DNA of 64,000 nt from Streptomyces griseoflavus (GTDB lineage: Bacteria; Actinomycetota; Actinomycetes; Streptomycetales; Streptomycetaceae). Within the stretch, counting starts at the first letter, position 1. Every line of letters starts with the position of its first letter. Shown here one piece after another: positions 44,411-53,148 of this stretch. Under the pieces are notes generated by a model. The model searched no databases, was not told where the DNA came from, and saw only the letters and a list, made by a program, of their open reading frames with translations. A program made the translations under genes and the position numbers. The DNA lies in assembly GCF_014649995.1 (NCBI RefSeq), contig NZ_BMUC01000017.1, positions 62,001 to 126,000 of the forward strand, written 5' to 3'.

Positions 44411-44815
44411 TTAGCTCCAATCGGTACAAGAGTTCAGCATCTTGTCACCTTCGAACCTCGCTATCTGCACGCCTATCTCGAAGAGGCCGCGGTCGTCGGA
44501 TGCGGAGGTGTTCCAAGTCTGCCCTGTGTCTGCTCCACTCATGTGCTTGCGCCACGGCCAGTAGACCACCTTGCCGTTGGATTGTTCGCTAAGAATTCTG
44601 ACCCGAACGTGATGCCCATCGGCCTTCGTGTCGTTCAGACCGATTGACAGTCCGACCGTGGCACCCGGGTCGGTCCAGTTGGTTATGGTAACGCCGCCAT
44701 TGGCTCCTGTGGTTGAACACCAACGGTAGCTGGCGGCATGTGCGGGGCTCATGCTGATCGCGGTGACGGCTAGTGTGGCGGCCGTCGTAATAACTGCGCT
44801 GACCTTCTTGTTCAT
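44411..44815 (-). CDS. Small secreted protein in a GC-poor islet
   Basis: A 134-residue protein with a clear Sec signal peptide (MNKKVSAV start, cleavage after AHA, residue 27). The mature part is about 107 residues, Trp/Asp/Asn-rich, with one cysteine near each end (33 and 131) that could form a disulphide. No family was recognised. Codons ending in A or T (for example GTT, ATT, ACA, GGA) are much more frequent than in neighbours. GAGGAG lies 5 nt before the ATG. This suggests a recently acquired gene. Confidence 0.75.
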   Translation of the reverse strand: MNKKVSAVITTAATLAVTAISMSPAHAASYRWCSTTGANGGVTITNWTDPGATVGLSIGLNDTKADGHHVRVRILSEQSNGKVVYWPWRKHMSGADTGQTWNTSASDDRGLFEIGVQIARFEGDKMLNSCTDWS

Positions 44816-44930
44816 TTGCGCTCCTCAAAAGTGACTCTGCGTGACTTTATGTCATGCGCATGTGAGATTCGCTCGTATGTTTGAGGAAGGGTTAAAAGAG
44901 AGTATTAATTGGCGCGATATGCACGCTTGT

Positions 44931-45848
44931 TCAGGCTGCGTTGGCTGCGACACGTCCAAGAAGCTCCTTGTAAGCTCCCCAGTCGAACTCACCGGCCACC
45001 GGGGAGAGCACCGTCGCCGCCGACAGGGCGACTGCGCGGGCCAGGCGGTCCGGCCAGGGCAGGTGTTCCACCAGGCCCGAGAGCAGGCCCGCGGCCAGGG
45101 AGTCGCCGGCGCCCGTGGGGTTGCCGTGCAGGGGGGCCGGCGGGGCCGCGCGCCAACGGCCCTCGGGGGTCACCGCGAGCAGGCCCTCCGGGCCGAGGGA
45201 GGCGACCACGGTGCCCGCGCCTCGGCGGCGGGCGTCCTGGGTGGCGCGCGACGGCTCGTGGGAGCCGGTGAGTTCGGCCAGTTCGTCGGCGTTGGGCTTG
45301 AGGATGTCGGGGCGCCCGGCGACCCCCCGGCGCAGCGCCGCGCCGCTCGTGTCCAGGAGCGTCGGGACCCCGGCCGCGCGGGCGGTGCGGATCAGGCCCG
45401 CGTACGCGCCCACCGGGACGCCCGGGGGCAGGCTGCCGCACAGGGCCACCGCCGAGGCCGAGGCCAGCAGGTCCTCGTACACCTCCTGGAACGCCGACCA
45501 CTCGGCGTGACTCACGGTGGGGCCGGGCTCGTTGAGCTGGGTGGTGCCGCCGGAGCGGCCGTCGGCGACGGCGACGGTGCGCCGGGTCGGGCCGGCGATC
45601 GGGACCAGCGCGTCCGTCAGGTGCGGCACCTCGGTGAGCAGGTCGCGCAGGACGCGTCCCGTCGTACCGCCCGAGAAGCCGGTCACCGTCACCTCGTGGC
45701 CGAGGGCGGCGAGCACCCGGGCCACGTTGACGCCCTTGCCGCCGGGGCGTTCCGTCACCTCGGAGACCCGGTGGGAGGAGCCCGCCCGCAGGGACGGTAT
45801 GCGGTAGGTGATGTCGAGAGCGGTGTTCAGCGTCACCGTGAGGATCAC
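44931..45848 (-). CDS. PfkB-family sugar kinase (1-phosphofructokinase/tagatose-6-phosphate kinase-like)
   Basis: A 305-residue ribokinase-fold kinase. It starts VILTVTLNTALDITY, the pattern of FruK/LacC enzymes, and carries PGGKGVNVARVLAALG and the catalytic GAGD signature NPTGAGDSLAAG. It would phosphorylate a hexose phosphate. The GTG at 45848 has GGGGAGG eight nt upstream. It lies 119 nt downstream of nagA on the same strand, so a role in amino-sugar or tagatose-type catabolism is suggested but not proved. The substrate could be fructose-1-P or tagatose-6-P. Confidence 0.87.
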   Translation of the reverse strand: MILTVTLNTALDITYRIPSLRAGSSHRVSEVTERPGGKGVNVARVLAALGHEVTVTGFSGGTTGRVLRDLLTEVPHLTDALVPIAGPTRRTVAVADGRSGGTTQLNEPGPTVSHAEWSAFQEVYEDLLASASAVALCGSLPPGVPVGAYAGLIRTARAAGVPTLLDTSGAALRRGVAGRPDILKPNADELAELTGSHEPSRATQDARRRGAGTVVASLGPEGLLAVTPEGRWRAAPPAPLHGNPTGAGDSLAAGLLSGLVEHLPWPDRLARAVALSAATVLSPVAGEFDWGAYKELLGRVAANAA

Positions 45849-45967
45849 CGGGCCGACCTCCCCTTTTGCCTGTGCTTTCCCGTGCTCCGGGGGCACGATC
45901 ATGCCAAACGGACGGCGGTCGGCCCACCCCTCGGGCCGGCCGCCGTCCGCCGCGGCCGCGGGACGGA

Positions 45968-47113
45968 TCAGCCCAGCCGGGGATCGATCACCCATTCCCC
46001 CCGGCGCATCACGCCCACCAGGTCGAAGCCGGAGTCCAGAACCACCAGGTCGGCGTCCTTCCCGGGCTCCAGGGAACCGATCCGGTCGTCCAGGCCGAGC
46101 AGTCGCGCCGGGTTGGCGGAGATCGCCGCGACGACGTCCTCCACGGGCAGCCCGTCCACCGTCACCGCCCGCTTGAAGGCACGGTCCAGGGTGAGCGTGG
46201 AGCCGGCGATCGAGCCGCCCTCCACCAGCCGGGCCACCCCGTCGGCGACCTCGACCTCCAGTGTGCCCAGCATGTAGCGCCCGTCGCCGAAGCCGGCCGC
46301 GTCCATCGCGTCGGTGATGAACGCGACCCGGTCCCGGCCCGCGTGGTGGAAGGCCAGCTGGAGCGCGGCCGGGTGCAGGTGCGTACCGTCGTTGATCAGC
46401 TCGACGGTGACCCGCTCGTCCTCGAGGAGCGCGGTGATCGGGCCCGGGGCGCGGTGGCCGAGCGGGGGCATCGCGTTGAACAGGTGGGTGGCGACGCTCG
46501 CGCCCGCGTCGACGGCCTGGAGCGTCTGCTCGTAGGTGGCGTCCGTGTGCCCGACGGCCGCGATCACGCCGTGCTCGGCGAGCAGCCGTACGGAGTCCAG
46601 GCCGCCCGGCAGCTCGGTGGCCAGCGTCATCATCCGCGCCTGCCCGTGCGCCGCGTCGATCAGCTTGCGCACCTCGGCCGGGTCGGGGTCGCGCAGCAGC
46701 TGCTCGTCGTGCGCGCCCTTGCGGCAGGGGGAGATGAACGGCCCCTCGAAGTGGATGCCGGCGATGTCGCCCTGCTGGGCCAGTTCCGCCAGCATCCCGG
46801 CGTGCCGGGCGAGGAAGTCCAGGTCGCCGGTGACGGCGGAGGCGACCAGCGTGGTGGTGCCGTGGGCGCGGTGGGTGCGCACGCCCCGCAGGACGTCCTC
46901 GGCGGTGCCGCCCGCGAAGGACGCTCCGCCGCCGCCGTGGTTGTGGAGGTCGACGAAGCCGGGGACCAGCCAGTGGCCGGAGACGTCGACCGTCTCGGCG
47001 GTGTCGGGTGCCGTGGTGGCGATCCGCGCGCCCTCGACGATCACGCGGCCGTCGTCCACGGTCCCGGTGGGCAGGACCACCCGGGCACCGGCGAGAACCT
47101 TGGTGGGGGCCAT
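45968..47113 (-). CDS. nagA: N-acetylglucosamine-6-phosphate deacetylase
   Basis: A 381-residue amidohydrolase that turns GlcNAc-6-P into GlcN-6-P plus acetate in the cytoplasm. Metal and catalytic motifs are FVDLHNHGGGG, HFEGPFIS (Glu ligand), GHTDATYEQ (His), HLFNAMPPLGHR (His) and the catalytic Asp in FITDAMDAAGFGDG. Its ATG overlaps the TGA of the upstream ROK gene, so both are translated together. The dre site upstream of the operon suggests control by DasR, which responds to GlcN-6-P, the product of this enzyme. Confidence 0.95.
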   Translation of the reverse strand: MAPTKVLAGARVVLPTGTVDDGRVIVEGARIATTAPDTAETVDVSGHWLVPGFVDLHNHGGGGASFAGGTAEDVLRGVRTHRAHGTTTLVASAVTGDLDFLARHAGMLAELAQQGDIAGIHFEGPFISPCRKGAHDEQLLRDPDPAEVRKLIDAAHGQARMMTLATELPGGLDSVRLLAEHGVIAAVGHTDATYEQTLQAVDAGASVATHLFNAMPPLGHRAPGPITALLEDERVTVELINDGTHLHPAALQLAFHHAGRDRVAFITDAMDAAGFGDGRYMLGTLEVEVADGVARLVEGGSIAGSTLTLDRAFKRAVTVDGLPVEDVVAAISANPARLLGLDDRIGSLEPGKDADLVVLDSGFDLVGVMRRGEWVIDPRLG

Positions 47114-48105
47114 CAGGTGGTTACCTCCGAGGGGGCAGTGGGGTCGGTGGAGTCAGTGGGATCGGTGGTATCGGTGCGGTCCGTGGTGCCGTCGATCAGG
47201 TCCCAGGCGAGCAGCCCCGCGCCCAGGCATCCGGCGGTGTCCCCGAGGGCCGCGGGAACCAGGGACGGCAGCTTCTGGAAGGTGACCCGCCGCCGGACGG
47301 CCTCCCGCAGCGGTGCGAACAAGGTTTCCCCCGCCTCGGCGAGCCCGCCACCGATGATCAGGACCCGGGGGTCCAGCAGGGTGAGCGCGGTGACCAGCCC
47401 GTCGGCGAGCGCGTCCACCGCCTCCTGCCACACCTGACGGGCCCGTGCGTCACCGGACTCGACGGCCTTCGCGCAGTCCGCCGCGTCCGCGTCCGGGTCG
47501 CCGCAGGCCGCCGCCCACGCCTCGCTCACCGCGGCCGCGGACGCGAACCGCTCCAGGCAGCCGCGCTGCCCGCACGGGCAGGGGGCGCCTCCCGGCCGTA
47601 CGACGATGTGGCCGATCTCGCCCGCGAATCCGTGCGCGCCCGCCTCCACCCGGCCGTCGATGCCGATGGCGCCCGCGATCCCGGTGCCCAGCGGTACGAA
47701 GAGGAAGCGGTCGGCGCCCCGGCCGGCCCCGATGCGGCCCTCGGCGAGCCCGCCGGTGCGCACGTCGTGGCCGAGGGCGACGGGGACGCCGCCGAGCCGC
47801 TCGGCGAGCAGCGCGCGCAGCGGGACGTCGCGCCAGCCGAGGTTGACCGCGTGGACGGCGACGCCCTCCGCCTCGTCGACGATCCCGGGGACGGCGACAC
47901 CGGCGGCGGACGCGGGTTCGCCGTGCCGGTCGATGCCGTGGGCGCGCAGTTCGGCCGCGAAGTCGAGGATGCCCGCGACGACCGCGTCCGGGCCGCGTTC
48001 GCGGCCGGTGGGCCGGCGGGCCCGGTGCAGCAGCGCGCCGTCCGCCCCGACCAGGGCGGCCTTCATCCCGGTGCCGCCCACGTCGAGGGCGATGACATGT
48101 TTCAC
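47113..48105 (-). CDS. ROK-family sugar kinase (probable N-acetylglucosamine kinase)
   Basis: A 330-residue ROK kinase. The phosphate-binding loop is ALDVGGTGMKAALVG, the catalytic region is AVNLGWRDVPLR and FVPLGTGIAGAI, and the zinc motif is CPCGQRGCLERFAS (Cys-x-Cys-x4-Cys). The final 20 residues repeat Thr-Asp. The overlap with nagA and the DasR-type site upstream favour GlcNAc as substrate (NagK). It is divergent from a sugar-binding lipoprotein gene. GTG at 48105 starts the conserved sequence. Confidence 0.9.
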   Translation of the reverse strand: MKHVIALDVGGTGMKAALVGADGALLHRARRPTGRERGPDAVVAGILDFAAELRAHGIDRHGEPASAAGVAVPGIVDEAEGVAVHAVNLGWRDVPLRALLAERLGGVPVALGHDVRTGGLAEGRIGAGRGADRFLFVPLGTGIAGAIGIDGRVEAGAHGFAGEIGHIVVRPGGAPCPCGQRGCLERFASAAAVSEAWAAACGDPDADAADCAKAVESGDARARQVWQEAVDALADGLVTALTLLDPRVLIIGGGLAEAGETLFAPLREAVRRRVTFQKLPSLVPAALGDTAGCLGAGLLAWDLIDGTTDRTDTTDPTDSTDPTAPSEVTT

Positions 48106-48133
48106 GGGAAACAGTGTGGACCGGAGACCCACA

Positions 48134-48149
48134 ACAGGTCTAGTCCACT
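48134..48149. promoter_or_regulatory. DasR-responsive element (dre), near-consensus
   Basis: ACAGGTCTAGTCCACT matches the dre consensus ACTGGTCTAGACCACT I recall at 14 of 16 positions. It lies between the divergent ROK gene (start 48105) and binding-protein gene (start 48224). A weaker second copy with core TGGTGTAGACC lies at about 48154-48164. Confidence 0.8.
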
Positions 48150-48223
48150 TACATGGTGTAGACCTTATTCCGATTATCGAAAAGTTTCGGACGGCGCGGG
48201 GCGCCGGGGCAGGGGCAGGGCAC

Positions 48224-49501
48224 GTGCAGCGGCGGGTCAGGACGAGGACGATCGCGGCGGTGTCCGCGCTGGGGCTGACGGGAGTCCTCGGCGGATGCGG
48301 AGCCGGCGGCGGTTCGTCCGAGGTGACGCTGACCCTCGTCGCCGCCGACTACGGCACCGGCGCGGCCGACAGCTCCGAGAAGTACTGGGCCGACCTGGTC
48401 GAGCGGTACGAGTCCGACCACCCCGGAGTGAGCATCGAGGTCAGCGTCCACTCCTGGAACGACGTCGACCGCGAAGTCAAGGAGATGGTCGACGCCGGTG
48501 ACGCGCCGGACATGGCGCAGATCGGCGCGTACGCCGACTACGCGGCCGAGGGCAGGCTCTACAAGGCAGGCGACCTGCTCTCCATACCCGTCCAGGCCGA
48601 CTTCCTCTCCCAGCTCGCCGAAGCGGGCCAGGTCGACAGCGTGCAGTACGGCATGCCGTTCGCCGCGTCCACGCGCATGCTGTTCTACAACAAGGACCTG
48701 TTCGCCAAGGCCGGCATCACGCCGCCGACCACCTGGCAGGACATCGCCGAGAACGCCGAGGCGCTCGACGCGGAGGGCGTGACGTACCCGTACGCGCTGC
48801 CGCTCGGCCCCGAGGAGGCGCAGGCGGAGACCCTGCAGTGGATGCTCAGCGGCGACGGCGGCTACACCGACCTCGGCGGCACCTACGGCATCGACTCCAC
48901 GGAGAACGTCGCGACCTTCACCTGGCTGCGGGACGAACTGGTCGGCAAGGGCCTCACCGGTCCCGTCGAACCCGGCAAGCTCGACCGGGCCGAGGCGTTC
49001 GAGGCGTTCGCCGAAGGCGAGGTCGGCATGCTCAACGGGCACCCCTCGCTGATGGAGGCGGCCGGGAAGAAGGGCGTGAAGTACGGCATGGTGCCGACGC
49101 CCGGAGCGGACGGCGCGAGCGGGTCCACGCTCGGTGTCGCCGACTGGATGATGGCCTTCAACGAGAACGGCCACCGCGACCAGATCGGCGACTTCCTCGA
49201 CTTCGTCTACAGCGAGGAGAACGTCCTCGCCTTCTCCCGCCGGTACGACCTGCTGCCGGTCACCGGATCCGCGTCCCGGGCGATGGCCGCCGAGGGGCGG
49301 GACAAGGACCTCGAGCCGTTCCTGGAGCAGCTGCCGACCTCGGAGCTCTATCCGGTCGGGAACACGTCCTGGGCGTCGGTCAACGCGGCGGTCAAGAAGC
49401 AGATCGGCAAGGCGGTGGCGCCCGGCGGCAGCCCCGCGGGGGTGCTGGGCGGGCTCCAGGCGGCGGCCTCGCGGGCGGAGAGCGGGGAGCGGGCGGAGTA
49501 G
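48224..49501 (+). CDS. Extracellular sugar-binding lipoprotein of an ABC transporter
   Basis: A 425-residue family-1 solute-binding protein. The lipobox is VLGGC (Cys25) after a twin-Arg-like basic start. The mature protein is a two-lobe binding protein with FPFAASTRMLFYNKDLFAKAGI-type hinge sequence and FAEGEVGMLNGHPS (about 265-280). It should feed an oligosaccharide or amino sugar to CUT1-type permeases. No permease or ATPase gene is adjacent; MsiK at 29487 could energise it. Divergent from the ROK/nagA operon with the dre between, so likely induced with them. Confidence 0.88.
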   Translation: MQRRVRTRTIAAVSALGLTGVLGGCGAGGGSSEVTLTLVAADYGTGAADSSEKYWADLVERYESDHPGVSIEVSVHSWNDVDREVKEMVDAGDAPDMAQIGAYADYAAEGRLYKAGDLLSIPVQADFLSQLAEAGQVDSVQYGMPFAASTRMLFYNKDLFAKAGITPPTTWQDIAENAEALDAEGVTYPYALPLGPEEAQAETLQWMLSGDGGYTDLGGTYGIDSTENVATFTWLRDELVGKGLTGPVEPGKLDRAEAFEAFAEGEVGMLNGHPSLMEAAGKKGVKYGMVPTPGADGASGSTLGVADWMMAFNENGHRDQIGDFLDFVYSEENVLAFSRRYDLLPVTGSASRAMAAEGRDKDLEPFLEQLPTSELYPVGNTSWASVNAAVKKQIGKAVAPGGSPAGVLGGLQAAASRAESGERAE

Positions 49502-49511
49502 CCTGCGGGGC

Positions 49512-49760
49512 ATGGAGCTGGGGGACGAGGGCGCGGGTGTGCTGGGACGGCGGGAGCGGGACATTCTCGCGCTGGAGCGGCGGGGGTTCGCCGGGCCCGG
49601 TGCGAAGGAGCGGGTGATCCGGGAGGAGTTGGGGCTGGCGCCGGTGCGGTACTTCCAGTTGCTGAACGCGCTGCTGGACGATCCGCGGGCGCTGGCCCAC
49701 GACCCGGTGACGGTCAACCGTCTGCGACGGATACGGGAGCAGCGGCGCGCGGAGCGGTGA
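49512..49760 (+). CDS. DUF3263-family protein
   Basis: An 82-residue basic protein matching DUF3263: LGRRERDILALERRGFAGPGAKERVIREELGL then RYFQLLNALLDDPRALAHDP. The sequence looks like a HTH-type small DNA-binding or sigma-70-region-like module. It is 10 nt after the binding-protein gene, so it is probably co-transcribed. Function unknown. Confidence 0.8.
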   Translation: MELGDEGAGVLGRRERDILALERRGFAGPGAKERVIREELGLAPVRYFQLLNALLDDPRALAHDPVTVNRLRRIREQRRAER

Positions 49761-49824
49761 GGGTGGTTGCCCGGGGCGGCCGAGGGGTGTTTCGCCCCCG
49801 CCGCCCCTTCCCGTCCCGTCCCCG

Positions 49825-49962
49825 GGGCTGCGCCCCGGACCCCCTGTCGGCCCTGGACGGGCCTCGTCCTCAAACGCCGGACGGGCTGAGTGAGGGCTGC
49901 GCCCCGGGCCCCCTGTCGGCCCTGGACGGGCCTCGTTCTCACATGCCGGACGGGCTGAGTGG
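49825..49962. repeat. Two tandem 69-nt repeats between DUF3263 and otsB genes
   Basis: Units 49825-49893 and 49894-49962 differ at only a few positions. Each starts GGGCTGCGCCCCGG and ends CCGGACGGGCTGAGTG. The final 24 nt enter the otsB 3' end. The unit contains a GC-rich sequence element that I recall as widespread in Streptomyces intergenic DNA. Confidence 0.8.
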
Positions 49963-50823
49963 GGGCATGCGGTTTGCCAGGGTGTGCAGGAGGCGGACGA
50001 CGCCGGGTGGGCCGTCGGTGACGATGTCCGCGCGTTCGCGCAGTTCCGTCACCTCCTCGCTGCCGCTGCAGACGAGGAGGCCGGGGGTGCCGGCGGTGCG
50101 GAGTTTGTCGACGGCCGTGAAGGCGGCGAGGTCGCCCAGGTCGTCACCGGCGTAGAGGACCGCGCCGGCGCCGATCTCCCGGGCGTACTCCATCAGGGCG
50201 ACGCCCTTGTCCATGCCGGGCGGGCGCAGTTCCAGGACCATGCGGCCGGGCTCGACGACGAGACCGTGCCGGGTGGCGAGGTCGGTGAGCGGCTCGCGCA
50301 GGGCCTCGAAGGCGGCCTGCGGATCGGCGGCCCTGCGGGTGTGGACGGCGACCGCCCGGCCGCCCTTCTCCTCGATCCAGGTGCCCCGCCACGCGCCGAA
50401 CCGGTCGAGCAGTCCCGGCAGCTCGGCGCGGGCGGTGGCGACGCCGGGATGCGGGGCGGGCGCGGTGACCGTGCCCGTCACGGCGTCCCAGCGTTCGGCC
50501 CCGTAGTGGCCTAGGACGACGAGGTGTTCCAGTCCGGGGACGCCCGCGAAGCCGCCGTTGCGGACCGCGACGCCCGCCGGCCGGCCGGTGACGACCGCGA
50601 CCGCGGCCACCTTCGGGGCGAGCGCGGCGAGCGCGGGCACCGCGTCGGGGTGCGCGCGGGCCTGCTCCGGGTCGGACACGATCGGCGCGAGCGTCCCGTC
50701 GAAGTCGAGCCCGATCAGCGCCTTGTCCGGGTGCGAGAGGAGCGCCTCGAGACCCTCCCGCCCGGCCGGTGAGGCGGGCGTCGGCAGGGTGCTCGGGTCG
50801 GTGGGATCCGTGTGGCTGGCCAT
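49939..50823 (-). CDS. otsB: Trehalose-6-phosphate phosphatase
   Basis: A 294-residue HAD-superfamily phosphatase. Motif I is LIGLDFDGTLAPIV (nucleophile Asp, acid Asp, about 37-50), motif II is VAVVTGRPAG, and later motifs are LELRPPGMDKGVAL and YAGDDLGDLAAF. It dephosphorylates trehalose-6-P in the second step of OtsAB trehalose synthesis. It ends with a long C-terminal stretch partly encoded by the 69-nt repeat. It lies 56 nt downstream of otsA on the same strand. Confidence 0.95.
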   Translation of the reverse strand: MASHTDPTDPSTLPTPASPAGREGLEALLSHPDKALIGLDFDGTLAPIVSDPEQARAHPDAVPALAALAPKVAAVAVVTGRPAGVAVRNGGFAGVPGLEHLVVLGHYGAERWDAVTGTVTAPAPHPGVATARAELPGLLDRFGAWRGTWIEEKGGRAVAVHTRRAADPQAAFEALREPLTDLATRHGLVVEPGRMVLELRPPGMDKGVALMEYAREIGAGAVLYAGDDLGDLAAFTAVDKLRTAGTPGLLVCSGSEEVTELRERADIVTDGPPGVVRLLHTLANRMPPLSPSGM

Positions 50824-50879
50824 ACGCCCAACCTATCCGCGGTCGCCCCCTCGCACGCCTGTCTGACCGGCCATACCGG

Positions 50880-52283
50880 TCAGGCGGGCGCCGGACCGTC
50901 CCGCAGCGCGTTCAGCTGGTCCAGGAACCAGCGGGCCGGGGGGAGCGCGGTCGCCGACGCGGCCAGGCGCTTGGTGCGGTCGGTGCGTTCGTCCGGGCCC
51001 ATCGTCAGGGCCTCGTGCAGGGCACGGGCGGTGTCCACGACGTCGTAGGGGTTGACCGTGATCGCGTCCTCGCCCAGTTCCTCGTGGGCGCCCGCCTCCC
51101 GCGACAGGACCAGCACGCAGCCCGCGTCGGAGACCACCGGGACCTCCTTGGCGACCAGGTTCATGCCGTCGCGGATGGGGTTGACCAGGGCCACGTCCGC
51201 CAGCCGGTACGCGGCGAGCGAGCGTGCGAAGTCGTCCCTGACGTGGAGTACGACCGGCCGCCAGTCCGGGGTGCCGTACCGTTCGTTGATCTCCTCGGCG
51301 ACCCGTTGCACCTCGGCGGTGTAGTCGCGGTACACGGCGAGGTCCTGCCGGGAGGGGTAGGCGAACGCGAGGTGCACCACGCGTTCGCGCCACTCGGGGT
51401 GGTCGTCGAGGAGCTGCCGGTAGGCCAGCAGTCCGCGCACGATGTTCTTCGACAGTTCGGTGCGGTCGACCCGGACGATCGTCCGGCGCCCTTCCCCGAT
51501 CTCCTCCCGGAGCGTGGCGATCCGCTCCTCGACGTCCGCCTCGTGGGAGCGGGCGCGCAGGAAGTCCGCGTCGGCGCCGAGGCCGTGCACCCCGATCTCC
51601 GTGTCCCCGGTCCCGCCCGCGAACCGCTCGCAGCACGCGGTGAACGCGTCGGCCCAGCGGTGGGTGAGGAAGCCGAGCCGGTCGGCGCCGAGCATGCCGC
51701 GCAGCACCTGACGCGCGATGTCGTCGGGCAGCATCGCGAAGTACTCCGGGGGCGCCCACGGGGTGTGCGAGAAGTGCCCGATGCGCAGGTCGGGGCGGAG
51801 CTCGCGGAGCATCCCGGGGACGAGGGTCAGGTGGTAGTCCTGCACCAGGACCGCCGCGCCCCGCGCGGCCTCCTCGGCCAGCGCCTCGGCGAACGCGCGG
51901 TTGTAGGCCTCGTACGACGCCCACTGGCGGCGGAACTCCGCGTCGAAGACCGGTTCCACCGGGGTCTGGTACAGCATGTGGTGCACGAACCAGAGCACCG
52001 AGTTGGCGATGCCGTTGTACGCGCCCGCGTGCACGTCCGCCGGAATGTCCAGCATCCGCACGCCGTCCTCGCCGACCCCGCGCCGCACGGCCTCGCGGTC
52101 GCCGTCGGACAGTGCCGAGCACACCCACAGCGCGCCGGCCTCGGGGCCGATCGCCGACAGCCCGGACACCAGTCCGCCGCCGCCCCGTTTGGCCCGCAGC
52201 GACCCGTCGTCCGCGACCTCGTACGAGACCGGCCCCCGGTTGGAGGCGACCAGTACCTGAGCAGCACCGAAGCTTGAAGCCAT
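50880..52283 (-). CDS. otsA: Trehalose-6-phosphate synthase
   Basis: A 467-residue GT20 enzyme that makes trehalose-6-P from UDP-/GDP-glucose and glucose-6-P. Motifs are [10 protein letters not shown] (start), [45 protein letters not shown] and [13 protein letters not shown] (nucleotide-sugar site). It is the full family length. Trehalose protects hyphae and spores from drying and heat. The ATG at 52283 is preferred over the one three codons upstream because it begins [17 protein letters not shown]. It is the first gene of an otsA-otsB unit. Confidence 0.95.
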   Translation of the reverse strand: MASSFGAAQVLVASNRGPVSYEVADDGSLRAKRGGGGLVSGLSAIGPEAGALWVCSALSDGDREAVRRGVGEDGVRMLDIPADVHAGAYNGIANSVLWFVHHMLYQTPVEPVFDAEFRRQWASYEAYNRAFAEALAEEAARGAAVLVQDYHLTLVPGMLRELRPDLRIGHFSHTPWAPPEYFAMLPDDIARQVLRGMLGADRLGFLTHRWADAFTACCERFAGGTGDTEIGVHGLGADADFLRARSHEADVEERIATLREEIGEGRRTIVRVDRTELSKNIVRGLLAYRQLLDDHPEWRERVVHLAFAYPSRQDLAVYRDYTAEVQRVAEEINERYGTPDWRPVVLHVRDDFARSLAAYRLADVALVNPIRDGMNLVAKEVPVVSDAGCVLVLSREAGAHEELGEDAITVNPYDVVDTARALHEALTMGPDERTDRTKRLAASATALPPARWFLDQLNALRDGPAPA

Positions 52284-52427
52284 ACGCCTCAACCTAGCCC
52301 GGCCCCCGGAACCTCAAACGTGTCACCGCGTCACCTCGGCTGCGATTCGGTCACACGTCTTGTGGAGAAGTTGTGAACGGTATGAAGATGTGCCGTGCAC
52401 ATTTCAACTATTCGGGGGGTGGGCGCG

Positions 52428-53117
52428 ATGCGCACACGCATGCCCAAGGGCGTTCGCGGACTGACCGGTACGGCGGCGGTGATCGCGGCCTGCGCGCTGG
52501 CCCTGGCCGGCTGCGGCGGCGGGGACAGCGGCACGGAGGGCGCGGCGGCACCGTCCACGGTGGCCACCACGGCGACCCGGAGCGTCAGTCCCACCCCGGA
52601 ACCGTCCCCCACCACGGAGAGCCCGACGCCCACTCCGACGCCCACCCCGGCTCCCGTCACGCTGTCCGACCACACCGGCGGACGCGTCGGGACGGCCGTC
52701 GCCGCGGCGGAGAAGGCCGGCCTCGGCTACACCGTCCGCCTGGAGGGCACCGGCCGGACGGCCTCCTCCTGGGGCGAGGGCGAGAAGGTCTGCGAACAGA
52801 CCGGCGGATCCGACGGCGTGACCTTCACCGTCCCGCGCGACGGCCGCGACTGCGGCGGACGCCTGCTCCACACCCCCAAACCCACCCCGACCCCGCAGCC
52901 GGCGCGGACCCGGGACACGGGCGGCAGCGGCGGCACCGGCGGAGGCGGCACCACCGGCTGCGAACTCACCAGCCCGGCCGGCAACTGCTACGCCGACGGC
53001 CAGTTCTGCGCCGCGAAGCACCGGGGGATGAGCACCCACGGCCGGGGCGGCGAGTACCTGACCTGCTCCCTCGACTCCGGCGGCAGGTGGCGCTGGTCGG
53101 ACGGCGTCGCCGGCTGA
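52428..53117 (+). CDS. Hypothetical lipoprotein with PASTA-like segment
   Basis: A 229-residue exported protein. The lipobox is LALAGC (Cys29), followed by a Thr/Ser/Pro-rich stalk with repeated PTP (about 45-80). A PASTA-like segment (DHTGGRVGTAVAAAEKAGLGYTV) follows. Another Pro/Thr and Gly-rich linker precedes a Cys-containing C-terminal domain with five cysteines after about residue 180. No catalytic motif was seen. The ATG at 52428 follows GGGGGGTGGG. Function unknown; the surface location suggests a binding role. Confidence 0.75.
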   Translation: MRTRMPKGVRGLTGTAAVIAACALALAGCGGGDSGTEGAAAPSTVATTATRSVSPTPEPSPTTESPTPTPTPTPAPVTLSDHTGGRVGTAVAAAEKAGLGYTVRLEGTGRTASSWGEGEKVCEQTGGSDGVTFTVPRDGRDCGGRLLHTPKPTPTPQPARTRDTGGSGGTGGGGTTGCELTSPAGNCYADGQFCAAKHRGMSTHGRGGEYLTCSLDSGGRWRWSDGVAG

Positions 53118-53148
53118 CGGCCCGCCTCCCGGCCCGTCGTCCGGCGGG

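Noticed and set aside
49825-49962. Possible CRISPR array
   Set aside because: Only two units, no unique spacers, 69-nt period, and no cas genes in the window.
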